Assembly (NCBI RefSeq): GCF_023156385.1
Contig: NZ_JAKZAK010000030.1
Coordinates: forward strand, 1-64,000
Reading direction: 5' to 3'
DNA: 64,000 bases
Source: Marinobacter xestospongiae
GTDB lineage: Bacteria; Pseudomonadota; Gammaproteobacteria; Pseudomonadales; Oleiphilaceae
Position 1 is the stretch's first letter. Each line of letters begins with the position of its first letter. The notes below the pieces were generated by a model, which was given only the letters and a program-made list of their open reading frames with translations, was not told where the DNA came from and did no database searches. Shown here piece by piece: positions 47,265 to 55,888 of this stretch. Made by a program: the position numbers and the translations under genes.

Positions 47265-47897
47265 CTAGCCGGAGCTTCCGGCCAGGAACTCTGCCTCGGT
47301 CACCACCCAGTACGCCTGGTGCTCCGGCAGATACTCCACCAGCACCGCGCGGTCGCGCCGGGCCAGGGAGGCATCACTGCGAATCTTCAGGATCAGGTGG
47401 GCGCCGTCCCGGTGGACTTCCGCCCGCCCCTGTCCCTTACTGGCATTGAACGACAGCACGACGCAACCGGCGCCGATGATCTGCTTTTCCAGGGGGCGCT
47501 TGTAGGCACGACGGAACAGTGGCCGCAGTGGCCGCACCAGCACCGCAGTGGCCAGCAGACCGGCCACCAGGGCCAGTGGAATCACCACAAGGCCAAAGAG
47601 GATATGGCCCCAGCCGGCACCGAACAGGGATCCCAGCATGAGATCTGCGAAATAGGCGGTGAGCCAGGCACCGAGAAACAACAGCGTCAGCACCAGTGGT
47701 AACGGCACCCCCTGCAGACCCAGGGTCACCATCAGCCCGCCCATGTCAGAGGAAGCATCGAGATCCACGTCGGCGTCGCCGCCATCCAGATCCACCAGAC
47801 CCACCAGGGAAATCAGCCAGTAGATCACCGCCACGGCCAACAGCACCGTGAACAGCACGGTGGGAAACGAGAATGTGACGGCAATGAAGGCTTCCAT
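47265..47897 (-). CDS. YqiJ-like OB-fold membrane protein
   Basis: The 210-residue protein has three transmembrane helices (about 8-35, 60-85 and 97-125), an acidic loop VDLDGGDADVDLDASSD between the first two, and a C-terminal soluble OB-type domain at about 140-205. This is the NfeD-related architecture of YqiJ, the usual partner of flotillins; the OB domain is thought to contact the SPFH protein. The ATG at 47897 is preferred, with GGGAGAG about 8 bases upstream; a GTG 9 bases earlier sits on that site. It is the first gene of the minus-strand operon. Confidence 0.85.
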   Translation of the reverse strand: MEAFIAVTFSFPTVLFTVLLAVAVIYWLISLVGLVDLDGGDADVDLDASSDMGGLMVTLGLQGVPLPLVLTLLFLGAWLTAYFADLMLGSLFGAGWGHILFGLVVIPLALVAGLLATAVLVRPLRPLFRRAYKRPLEKQIIGAGCVVLSFNASKGQGRAEVHRDGAHLILKIRSDASLARRDRAVLVEYLPEHQAYWVVTEAEFLAGSSG

Positions 47898-48009
47898 GAA
47901 CTCCACTCTCCCTGGCCTGGACTATACTGGGCAGCGCGACTGGCTGCTGGGTAGTATGCGACATATTCTGTCACGCGGTGGTCAACTTATACCGCACCCT
48001 TTCGATTTA

Positions 48010-48037
48010 TTGCAAATTCTTTATTGTCCGTTATAGA
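48010..48037 (+). promoter_or_regulatory. Possible promoter of the DUF2170-pspA operon
   Basis: TTGCAA (48010-48015) and TATAGA (48032-48037) are separated by 16 bases, about 108 bases before the GTG at 48145. The surrounding 247-base region is also the divergent promoter of the OB-fold/flotillin operon. No sigma-54 element of the kind that drives E. coli pspA was seen. Confidence 0.45.
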
Positions 48038-48144
48038 CTGATTCCGGATGACATAACATGTCACTCGTAACCGACGGTTCTGCACGGAGTAGCGCCTTTG
48101 CCGACGCCGGGCCACGGGACGAGCCACTCGAAAAGGAGCTTACT

Positions 48145-48549
48145 GTGGACACACAATCCCTCATTCTTTCCCTGGGAGACGCCACCCACGCTGGCCGGAC
48201 ATTTAATGTCATGCCGGTGACGGGCGACGACCCGGTGCTGCAGATCGTGGTCTCCGGCGCCGAGGAGACACCGGTGTACCTTACGATCACCGATACCCAG
48301 ATTCTGTGTCTGGTGTATCTGTTTGAGCAGAACGAGATCCGTCCGTCGGCCCTGGCGGACCTTCATGAGAGCATGCTGCGCATCAGCGTGCCCATGCCGC
48401 TGAGCGCCCTGGGCAAGGTCGACAACCATTATGTGGTGTACGGCGCCCTCAGCCCGACCTCCAGCCTTACCGAGGTCATGCAGGAACTGGTCACCCTCGC
48501 CGATAATGCGATCGACCTGTTACAGACGTTTGAAGACTTTCTGGAATGA
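48145..48549 (+). CDS. DUF2170 family protein (YjfI-like)
   Basis: The 134-residue soluble protein has the DUF2170 features: an N-terminal hydrophobic-alternating strand region (RTFNVMPVTGDDPVLQIVV), the middle LCLVYLFEQNEIRP, and MPLSALGKVDNHYVVYGAL. In E. coli the equivalent yjfI directly precedes yjfJ, a PspA paralogue; the order is the same here. The GTG at 48145 is chosen because AAGGAG lies 6 bases before it and the resulting length equals YjfI. A longer frame from 48058 lacks a ribosome binding site. Its function is unknown. Confidence 0.85.
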   Translation: MDTQSLILSLGDATHAGRTFNVMPVTGDDPVLQIVVSGAEETPVYLTITDTQILCLVYLFEQNEIRPSALADLHESMLRISVPMPLSALGKVDNHYVVYGALSPTSSLTEVMQELVTLADNAIDLLQTFEDFLE

Positions 48550-48564
48550 TCAGGGGACGATGAC

Positions 48565-49269
48565 ATGAAAGCCGTGTTGAAGAAATTGCTGACCGCCATG
48601 CGCGGAAGCGCCAATGAGCTTGGCGAAGCCATCATCGACAACCAGGGCAGCCGGATTCTGGAACAGGAGCTGCGGGACTCGGAGCACGAACTGGCCGAGG
48701 CCAAGAAGGAACTGGCCGCTCTGATGGCGGAAGCCGCCTCCCTAGCCCGCCAGATCGGCGAGGAAACCAGCGCCATCGAACGTCGCGAACAGGACGCCCG
48801 CAAGGCCCTGGGTGCCGGCGAGGAAACCCTGGCCCACGAGGTTGCAGAGCGGATTGTCGGCCATGAAGGCCGGCGCGCGGAACTGACCGCTGCCCGGGAA
48901 ACCCTGCTGGTTCGCATCAGCGATCTCAAGGAGCGGATGCAGCAGTCCGAGAAGCAGCTGGCCGAGTTCCGCCGCGAACTGCAAGTCGTGAAGACCAATG
49001 AGCGGGTACTGCGCACCACCGCCCAGATCGATACCAACATCAACAGCAACCAGTCTTCCCTGAGCACCGCCAAGGCCACCCTGGAACGCATCCGCGAACG
49101 CCAGGCCCGGGAGGAAGACCGCCAGAACGCCTCCGTCACACTGGAGAAGGAACTTAGTGGCGCCGATCTGGACGAAAGGCTCAAGGCCGCCGGCATTGAT
49201 GGCGAACAGGACTCCGTCAACGACGTCCTGGCACGCCTGAAGGCGAGCAGCAGCGGCAATACCCCGTAA
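48565..49269 (+). CDS. PspA/IM30 family protein (YjfJ-like)
   Basis: The 234-residue, almost wholly coiled-coil protein belongs to the PspA/Vipp1 (bacterial ESCRT-III-like) family that polymerises on damaged membranes. The helical heptads run from about 25 to 190, with a Gly/Asp-rich C-terminal helix (DLDERLKAAGIDGEQDS). The length and neighbour fit YjfJ better than classical PspA, and no pspB, pspC or pspF genes are nearby. It follows the DUF2170 gene after 15 bases. An imperfect hairpin at 49287-49318 separates it from the next gene. Confidence 0.9.
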   Translation: MKAVLKKLLTAMRGSANELGEAIIDNQGSRILEQELRDSEHELAEAKKELAALMAEAASLARQIGEETSAIERREQDARKALGAGEETLAHEVAERIVGHEGRRAELTAARETLLVRISDLKERMQQSEKQLAEFRRELQVVKTNERVLRTTAQIDTNINSNQSSLSTAKATLERIRERQAREEDRQNASVTLEKELSGADLDERLKAAGIDGEQDSVNDVLARLKASSSGNTP

Positions 49270-49286
49270 TTGATACAGGCCTGTCA

Positions 49287-49318
49287 CAGCCCGGTCACGG
49301 TTCGCCGTCACCGGGCTG
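49287..49318 (+). terminator. Hairpin after the pspA-like gene
   Basis: Two 14-base arms pair with one mismatch around a TTCG tetraloop. Only a weak T-rich tail follows, so it may attenuate transcription into the downstream genes rather than end it. Confidence 0.5.
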
Positions 49319-49336
49319 TTGCCTGTTGGAGAGAGC

Positions 49337-49684
49337 ATGAACAAACCCAAGGACTGGCCAGAGGAAACCCGGGCCATACAGGCCACGCAACTGGCGTTTG
49401 ACCTGTCCAGCGACATCCAGCGCGCCTTCCGCGTTGCGTCGGCCATGCAGGACCTCAACACCTCGGCGATGGTGCGCAAGGTGCTGCAGCTGCCCTACCG
49501 CAAGAAACGTATCCGACCACGGCTCACCGTCACCCTGCACGATGACGACTTCGTCCAGCTCGCCGAACGCTACGGCCTGCCCGCCAGCGACCGGGCGGCC
49601 ATTCGCCAGTGCGTCGCCGACGAGCTCAGCGCCTTTGCCAGTCGCTTCCTGACCGATCCGGACGCCGATACATCTGTTAAATAG
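49337..49684 (+). CDS. Unknown small protein between pspA-like and DUF1266 genes
   Basis: The 115-residue soluble protein is not recognised. The N-terminal half is helical and amphipathic (ATQLAFDLSSDIQRAFRVAS), a basic stretch PYRKKRIRPRLTVTL follows, and the C-terminus is helical. The pattern allows a small DNA-binding or adaptor protein of ribbon-helix-helix type, but that is speculative. The ATG at 49337 has GGAG 5 bases upstream. Position inside the island suggests a regulator or adaptor of the system. Confidence 0.65.
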   Translation: MNKPKDWPEETRAIQATQLAFDLSSDIQRAFRVASAMQDLNTSAMVRKVLQLPYRKKRIRPRLTVTLHDDDFVQLAERYGLPASDRAAIRQCVADELSAFASRFLTDPDADTSVK

Positions 49685-49758
49685 CGCGACAATTTTTTAG
49701 ACTTGGGGGCTTTTGGAGTTGCCCGTTGGTGACTCGCATTCAAGGAAGAAAGCCCGTC

Positions 49759-50490
49759 ATGACAGACTTCGCGCTGACCGAAGAGCAACGCCAGTGGCTG
49801 TTCGGACTGAGCAGCCCCATGGTGGCCATCAATGTCGATGCCGAGGCCAGCTACCTCGAGCCGGCCATGTGGCCCGACCACAAGACCCCGGAGTTCCTCG
49901 CCCTGGAGGATTCCTGGGGCATCAGCAACCGTGACGACCTGCTCAGCACCGTGGCGCAAATGACCGACGACGGCCACGCCACCAGCATTCCCACGGACTA
50001 CTGGCGCTGGCCCCAGCAGACTCCCTCCGAACGCGCCCAGGCGCGGGCCTGTCCCGACCCGGAACCGCAGCACCTGCTGGAGACATTCGTTGACCGTACC
50101 GCGGTGCTGACCGGTCAGGGCGGCATCCGCGCCTGGGATCTGGCCCGCATGGGCTTCCTGCTGCGCAGCGGTTACTTCCTCAGCTACCTTGATGAAGCGG
50201 AAATGCTGCACCTGCATCTGCAGCTGGCCCTTCGCGCCCGCTACTGGTACCAGTCCTGGGATCAATACCTTGCAGGCTTTCTCTGCGGCCGGCTGCTGTG
50301 GCGGACCCTGAACTGCGACAGCGCCGACGAGGTCGCGGAGCTGTTGCTCGGTAATGCCGCCCAGGAGTGGCTCGAGCCACTGTTCCGGGAGCTGAACACC
50401 GCCTTTACCAACCCTGCCAACAGCCTGCCCTGGGACCTGGAGCTGCCCCACAGCGAACGTCCCGACAGCCTGCCGGAGATGCTGACATGA
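49759..50490 (+). CDS. DUF1266 family protein (YbeU/YbeR-like)
   Basis: The 243-residue soluble protein shows the DUF1266 layout: a SWGISNRDDLLSTVAQM-like block near 45-65, GIRAWDLARMGFLLRSGYFL near 120-140 and WDQYLAGFLCGRLLWR near 170-186. The family is uncharacterised, but in E. coli two members, YbeR and YbeU, lie next to the J-proteins DjlB and DjlC and the Hsp70 HscC. The same association is seen here. Its stop overlaps the start of the J-like gene by 4 bases (ATGA), indicating coupling. The ribosome binding site AAGGA is 12 bases from the ATG. Confidence 0.8.
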   Translation: MTDFALTEEQRQWLFGLSSPMVAINVDAEASYLEPAMWPDHKTPEFLALEDSWGISNRDDLLSTVAQMTDDGHATSIPTDYWRWPQQTPSERAQARACPDPEPQHLLETFVDRTAVLTGQGGIRAWDLARMGFLLRSGYFLSYLDEAEMLHLHLQLALRARYWYQSWDQYLAGFLCGRLLWRTLNCDSADEVAELLLGNAAQEWLEPLFRELNTAFTNPANSLPWDLELPHSERPDSLPEMLT

Positions 50491-53279
50491 GCGACAGCCC
50501 CTGGAGCCAGCTGGGGCTCGAGCCCACAAACGATACTCGGACAATCCGCCGGGCCTACCGTCAGCGTCTGCCGGAGCACCCGCCAGAGACAGATCCGGAA
50601 GGGTTCAAGCGACTGCGCCAGGCTTATGAGGAGGCCCTCGCGCTCGCCACTGAGCCCCAACCCGAGCCTGAGACTGAAGCCGAATCGGAAACCGCCACCG
50701 ACGAAGCACCGGCTCAGGACGCAGCCGATGAGGCACTGCAGGCCGCACAGGCCTGGTTCGACCACCTCAACACCCTGTCCGCGGCGGCGGAGAGCCGTTT
50801 CCACATTACCAGCTACCAGACCCATCTGGCACAACTGGACGAACTGCCGCTGGCGGCCATTACCCTGTTACCAGCGCCGACCCTGGATTGGGCCAGCCAG
50901 CGGGGCTATCTGCCCAAGGCGGTATTGCGGGCACTACGGGACCGCTTCCAGTGGCCACAGCTGGTCAATCGTTACGAGCCCCAGGAAGCCCTCGAGGTAG
51001 ACCGTTTCCTCACCGCCCTGGACCAGGACGACCCGTTCAATCTGGAGGTGCTGTCGGCCTGGCCCAGCCACGCCCAGGAAGGCGCCATCCGGTTGTTTGC
51101 CGCCCTCGCCCACGGCCTGCGGCACGGCGACGTCAACAGCCTGCGCCAGTTGCTCTATCTGCCAGCCGTGCATCCGCTACCTCCCTGTCCACGGGCGCTG
51201 TGGCTGTTGCTACGGTGCTATCAGGCCTGCCAGCTGCCGGTCCCCGACGCCTGGCTGGCCACCGCCAGAACCCTGCACCAGTGCGCAGACCTGGCCACCG
51301 AACTGGACCGGGACTGGCTGCTGGCCTCGCTGCTCGCCCACAGCGGCCAGACCGGGGCCGCCCTGGCGGTCATGACCCCGCACCTGAGTGCCGGCGCGGC
51401 ACCGGATCTGCGCAGCTGGCTGTTCCAGCTGTTCCAGCACCAGCAGCCGGAATGGCTGCCACTGTGGACTCTGCTGCTGCGCCCGGACCTGAACGACCCG
51501 GTGGACGCCGGCGATGCGCTGCAATTGCTGGCCGCCCAGCGCCAACTGCTGGAGCGGGAGGACAGCGACGCACTGATGGCCCGGCTTTGCATTCGAGACG
51601 GCCTGTGCAGCGGGTTTCGTTATGGCCTGCCCCCCAGTGTCGACCGCCGGCACGACGACCCGGTCACCCTCAGCCATCTCTATGGCTGGCTGATGCAGCT
51701 GCAACAGGGCGTTACGCCTTTTGATACACCGTTCGATGCCTCGAAACTGGACCTCTGCGGCCTGCAGGCGCAGTTGCCGGACGACTACCCGGCAACCCGC
51801 CTGGCCCTGGCGCTGCTGCACGAGCACCAGCAGTTACTGTCGGCACAGAGGGTGCTGCAGGAAGGGCTCGATCAACCCGAGCTGGCTCACGAACTGCAGA
51901 CCCGGCCGGTCAGCGTACGGCAACGGATACTGGCCCGGGACCTGACGCGACCGCTGCCGGAACTGCAGCGCCTGGCGGAAGCGGCCGAACTTAACCTCGA
52001 GGTGGACGACGATCAGCAGGGACAAGCCTATGAGGACCGGCTGGACTGGATTCGCCGCCGTCTCCACGCCGGTGACCGTCACTGGTGCAGTCGCGCCAGC
52101 CTGCCAACGGACCCGGAAGCCGCAATGGCGTGCCAGCGACTCGGGCTGGTGCTGGACATGGAGCCGGCCTGGTTGCTGGAGCCTTTCAGTCAGCCACTGC
52201 TGCAGACCGTGGCCGAGCAGCCCGAGGACTCGGTTTTCAGACTGCTGGCCCGCACACTGCTGGCGTTCCAGCAACAGGAGCCCAACGCCGACGCGGTCAA
52301 GGAGCTGTGCCGACAACTGGTGCTGCCGCTGACGGACGCCGGCTTGCGCGACGCCTTCGCGCGACTGCTGAACACCCCCAGGATGATCACACACCTGATG
52401 AACGGGCTGTACCTGGAACCGGGCCTGCCGGACGCGTCCTGGGCCCCGGTAATGACGGCCTTGCTGGGCACCGAGCCCGCCAATGGCATCGACCCGCTGT
52501 ATTACCACGCCCTGCTGACACTGAGACCGGCCCAGGCACCGCCAGCCCTGACAGCGCAGGTCAAGCAGCACACCCTGGCGCTGGACAACGTCAACCTGCG
52601 GGGCCAGGCCCTGCTCAGCGATGCCCTGAACATGCCGATTGCCGAACTCAAGGCGCTGAAAATCTGGCAGGCGGACGAGCTCGCCTATACCGGAGCCGCC
52701 CTCAACACCCTGGCGGCCCTGAGCTCCAGCCACCCCAGCCAATGGCCCCACAAGGACGATGCCGCCACTCTGCTACAGACCTATCGCGGTGAGACCGAGG
52801 ACTCCGTGCCGGTGCGGGTGCGATTGCTGTGCGGGCTGATCCTGGGTCAGCTGGAACACCACCTGACCACCCTGAAGCAGCAGCCCGGTGACTGGTCTTC
52901 AGAGCCCTGGCGGCGGCCGTTCAGCTTTCGCGGCCGACTGAGCCGGCTGGACTTTTTCCTGCATACCCTCACGGTGATGGCGCCGGGTCTTGGCCTGCAG
53001 GCCCTGTACCCCGACGCAAACGCCACACTGATCTCACTGCTTATGATGGCTGGCTTTGTTGCGTTTCTCAGCGGCATGACGCGACGCCTGCGGGACATCG
53101 GCCTACACGGTCGCCGGCTTGGGTTCGCGGTGCCAGTGTATCTGGTACTGCTGGTGGCCGTACCGCCGGTTGCCATCATCATCCTGCTGTTCAAGGGATC
53201 GGCCGTGCCCAAGCATTCCCTGGCCCGCGACGAGCAGCCCTGGCTGACCCAAATGGACCACCTCTATCAGGAATCCTGA
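50487..53279 (+). CDS. Large J-like co-chaperone with C-terminal DUF805 membrane domain
   Basis: The 930-residue protein opens with a J-like domain (SPWSQLGLEPTNDTRTIRRA) at about 3-50, where the usual HPD tripeptide reads HPP. An acidic Pro/Glu linker leads to a long Leu/Gln-rich alpha-helical region at about 90-790. A C-terminal DUF805-like membrane region at about 810-910 (FSFRGRLSRLDFFLHTLTVM) has three or four helices. It is about twice the length of E. coli DjlB or DjlC, which otherwise share the order. It should recruit the adjacent HscC-type Hsp70 to a membrane. The start overlaps the DUF1266 stop and the Hsp70 gene follows by 4 bases. Confidence 0.82.
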   Translation: MSDSPWSQLGLEPTNDTRTIRRAYRQRLPEHPPETDPEGFKRLRQAYEEALALATEPQPEPETEAESETATDEAPAQDAADEALQAAQAWFDHLNTLSAAAESRFHITSYQTHLAQLDELPLAAITLLPAPTLDWASQRGYLPKAVLRALRDRFQWPQLVNRYEPQEALEVDRFLTALDQDDPFNLEVLSAWPSHAQEGAIRLFAALAHGLRHGDVNSLRQLLYLPAVHPLPPCPRALWLLLRCYQACQLPVPDAWLATARTLHQCADLATELDRDWLLASLLAHSGQTGAALAVMTPHLSAGAAPDLRSWLFQLFQHQQPEWLPLWTLLLRPDLNDPVDAGDALQLLAAQRQLLEREDSDALMARLCIRDGLCSGFRYGLPPSVDRRHDDPVTLSHLYGWLMQLQQGVTPFDTPFDASKLDLCGLQAQLPDDYPATRLALALLHEHQQLLSAQRVLQEGLDQPELAHELQTRPVSVRQRILARDLTRPLPELQRLAEAAELNLEVDDDQQGQAYEDRLDWIRRRLHAGDRHWCSRASLPTDPEAAMACQRLGLVLDMEPAWLLEPFSQPLLQTVAEQPEDSVFRLLARTLLAFQQQEPNADAVKELCRQLVLPLTDAGLRDAFARLLNTPRMITHLMNGLYLEPGLPDASWAPVMTALLGTEPANGIDPLYYHALLTLRPAQAPPALTAQVKQHTLALDNVNLRGQALLSDALNMPIAELKALKIWQADELAYTGAALNTLAALSSSHPSQWPHKDDAATLLQTYRGETEDSVPVRVRLLCGLILGQLEHHLTTLKQQPGDWSSEPWRRPFSFRGRLSRLDFFLHTLTVMAPGLGLQALYPDANATLISLLMMAGFVAFLSGMTRRLRDIGLHGRRLGFAVPVYLVLLVAVPPVAIIILLFKGSAVPKHSLARDEQPWLTQMDHLYQES

Positions 53280-53283
53280 CACT

Positions 53284-54984
53284 ATGAGCGAGCAGCCCTC
53301 CGTCCGCCCGGACGTGGCCATCGGCATCGACCTGGGCACCACCAACAGCCTGATTGCCGTCTGGAAAGACGGTCAGGCCGAACTGATCCCCAACAGTCTG
53401 GGCAAGACCACCACCCCCTCGGCGGTGAGTCTGGACGACGACGGTACGCTACTGGTCGGCGAGGCCGCGGCCGCCCGTCGGATCTCCCACCCCCATCGCA
53501 CCGCCGTGGCGTTCAAGCGCCTGCTCGGCAGTGACCACCAGCACGAGCTGGGAGACGGCCACCGCTATTCCCCCACTGAACTGTCGGCAATGGTCCTCAA
53601 GAGCCTGAAGGCGGATGCGGAACAGCACCTGGGGCACACCATCGAGGAGGTGGTGATCTCGGTACCCGCCTATTTCAGCGACGAACAACGCAAACACACC
53701 GCATTCGCCGCCGAGCTTGCCGGACTCAAGGCGGTGCGACTGATCAACGAGCCCACAGCCGCCGCCATGGCCTATGGCCTGCATGACCAGGAAGAGCGGC
53801 TGTCACTGATCTTCGACCTGGGCGGTGGCACCTTCGACGTCACCCTGCTGGAGTACGACGGCCCGATCATCGAAGTGTGCGCCTCCACCGGCGACAACTA
53901 CCTTGGGGGCGAGGACTTCACCCGCGCCATCGTCGACGCCTGCCTGGCCACCTGGGAACTGAAAGACAGCGAGCTTGAACCGGCCGCATTGGCGCGGCTG
54001 ACCGCCCAGGCCGAACAGTTGAAGTGCCAGCCGCCAGGGCAGCGCGGGGAACTGCGCTGGCACTGGCGGGATCGCGACTACCGCTGGCAGCTCCCGGAGC
54101 GCGAGGGCCCCTGGACGCCACTGCTGCAGCGGCTGCGGCAACCGATTGAGCAGGCCCTGCGGGACTCCAAACTGGACCCGGGCGCCCTCGACCACGTGGT
54201 GCTGGTGGGCGGCGCCACCCGGCTCAAGGAAATCCAGCAACTGGTGACCCAGCTGTTCGGCAAGCTGCCGCTCCGCCACCTTGACCCGGACACCGTGGTG
54301 GCCCTCGGTGCCGCTGCCCAGGCCGCCTGTCGCCTGCAGGATGCGGCGGTGCGGGAGGTCATCCTCACCGATGTCTGCCCCTACACCCTCGGCATCAGCA
54401 CCACCATGTCGGTGGATGATCAATACCTTGGCGGCCTGATGTCCCCGATCATCGAGCGTAACACCACCATTCCCGCATCCCGGGAAAGCAGCTATCGCAC
54501 CCTCCACGACAACCAGTCGAAGATCCGTATAGATATCTACCAGGGCGAGCGGCCGCGGGTGGCGGACAATATCCGGATTGGTGAGCTGGAGGTCAGCGTG
54601 CCAAAGGCACCGGCGGGTGAGGAGGCAGTGACCGTGCGCTTCAGCTACGACATTGATGGCCTGCTGGAAGTGGATGTCACCGTGCAGTCCACCGGTGCGC
54701 AGACCAGCAAGCTGATCGACCGCAGCCCCAACGGGCTGAGCGACGCCGACCGGGCGCGCTCCCATGAACGGCTCCAGGCGATCAAGATCCATCCCCGTCA
54801 GACCATGCCCAACCGCACCCTGCGGGCCCGGCTCGAGAGCGCCTATGCCCAGGCCCTGGGTGAGACCCGGGACCAGATTATGCACTGGCTGAACCAGTTC
54901 GACGCGGTACTGGAACGACAGGACCCGGACGAAATCCGCGATATCCGCCTGGCGCTGGAAGACGCCCTGACCCAGCTGCCGTGA
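53284..54984 (+). CDS. hscC: HscC-type Hsp70 chaperone
   Basis: The 566-residue protein has the Hsp70 ATPase domain: phosphate loop IGIDLGTTNSLIAVW near 12-26, LINEPTAAAMAYG, the second phosphate loop IFDLGGGTFDVTLLEYDG and the adenosine motif VLVGGATRLKEI. The substrate-binding domain is short and the C-terminal lid is reduced, so the protein is clearly shorter than DnaK and close to HscC. Its only partner candidate is the J-like gene immediately upstream. The likely role is a specialised, non-heat-shock chaperone within the membrane stress island. Confidence 0.92.
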   Translation: MSEQPSVRPDVAIGIDLGTTNSLIAVWKDGQAELIPNSLGKTTTPSAVSLDDDGTLLVGEAAAARRISHPHRTAVAFKRLLGSDHQHELGDGHRYSPTELSAMVLKSLKADAEQHLGHTIEEVVISVPAYFSDEQRKHTAFAAELAGLKAVRLINEPTAAAMAYGLHDQEERLSLIFDLGGGTFDVTLLEYDGPIIEVCASTGDNYLGGEDFTRAIVDACLATWELKDSELEPAALARLTAQAEQLKCQPPGQRGELRWHWRDRDYRWQLPEREGPWTPLLQRLRQPIEQALRDSKLDPGALDHVVLVGGATRLKEIQQLVTQLFGKLPLRHLDPDTVVALGAAAQAACRLQDAAVREVILTDVCPYTLGISTTMSVDDQYLGGLMSPIIERNTTIPASRESSYRTLHDNQSKIRIDIYQGERPRVADNIRIGELEVSVPKAPAGEEAVTVRFSYDIDGLLEVDVTVQSTGAQTSKLIDRSPNGLSDADRARSHERLQAIKIHPRQTMPNRTLRARLESAYAQALGETRDQIMHWLNQFDAVLERQDPDEIRDIRLALEDALTQLP

Positions 54985-55842
54985 CTAGTGTCCCGATGCC
55001 CCGGTTGGCGCCGGCTGACGCACCCGCAGATAACTGGCAAATCGGGGCAACCCCGTGGCCGTCAGACCGAAGTACTTGTAGGTCACCAGCGCACCGATGG
55101 CCGGAGGATCTGCCCGCTCGGCATCGCTGAAGCCGGTACCAAGGCGGAACCGACGACCGTCCGAGCGCTCCACCAGCAAGGCACCCAGCATTCCCTGGTA
55201 CTTGCCCTGCCCTGGCAGGTGCGCCACCACTACCGCCTCGGCATCCCGGTGGCGCTTCACCTTCAGCAACGCCTGGCTGCGCCCTGCCCGGTAGCGACTG
55301 TCCCGGTGATGCAGCATCAGCCCTTCACCGCCGGCGGCAATCACCTCATCGAGACGGGTCATCAGGGCAACGTGGTCGGTGGCCGGGCGCTGGTCGATCA
55401 ATGCCACATGGGGCGAGGGAGAAGGCGTCAGCAGCGCCCGTAAACGTTGCAGGCGCTGACCGAAGGGGAGCCGGCTGGCCGGCAGGTCAAACACCATATA
55501 GCGGATGCGCTGCCATTCCTGTCGCCGCGGCTGGAAACGCCGGACGGCGGCGGACAGCTCACTGAAGCGGCCCCGGCCCAGCCACAGCTCACCGTCCAGG
55601 GGCACGTCGGGAAAGTCCTCCACAAACCAGGCCGGCGCCGGGTATTGGTGGCCCTGGCGTGACCAGAGCCGCTCGCCGTCCCAGTAGGCGCGAACACCGT
55701 CGAGTTTCTCACTGACCCAGTAGCCCGACAGCGATGCGCCGGCCTGGTAGGTCTCCGCTAGTTGCAGCGGTGGCGGCGTCTGGGCCCAAAGCGAGACCGG
55801 CAGCCACAGCAACAGCCACCAGATCGGGTTGCGATTGTTCAT
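54985..55842 (-). CDS. Secreted ATP-dependent DNA ligase (LigE-type)
   Basis: This minimal ATP-dependent DNA ligase has 285 residues. The nucleotidyl-transfer Lys46 is in motif I SEKLDGVRAY, motif III is LDGELWLGRG, motif IV is GGEGLMLH, and motif V is LLKVKRHRDAEAVVV. An OB-fold follows to the C-terminus. A signal peptide at about 1-20 (WWLLLWLPVSLWA) places it in the periplasm or outside, as known for LigE. It may seal nicks in incoming DNA during natural uptake; no competence genes are nearby. Its stop codon abuts the stop of hscC directly. Confidence 0.9.
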   Translation of the reverse strand: MNNRNPIWWLLLWLPVSLWAQTPPPLQLAETYQAGASLSGYWVSEKLDGVRAYWDGERLWSRQGHQYPAPAWFVEDFPDVPLDGELWLGRGRFSELSAAVRRFQPRRQEWQRIRYMVFDLPASRLPFGQRLQRLRALLTPSPSPHVALIDQRPATDHVALMTRLDEVIAAGGEGLMLHHRDSRYRAGRSQALLKVKRHRDAEAVVVAHLPGQGKYQGMLGALLVERSDGRRFRLGTGFSDAERADPPAIGALVTYKYFGLTATGLPRFASYLRVRQPAPTGASGH

Positions 55843-55888
55843 GACACCTCCCTGTGTCGATTGCGTTGTCTGTTACCCCGCCAGGGCG

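Noticed and set aside
45189..47702. Very long open frame on the plus strand opposite the flotillin gene
   Set aside because: It mirrors the coiled-coil flotillin codons; high GC leaves the opposite strand open. It has no recognisable domain and no ribosome binding site, while the minus-strand protein is clear.
47898..48144. Sigma-54 promoter upstream of the pspA-like operon
   Set aside because: No GG-N10-GC element at suitable spacing was found on either strand.
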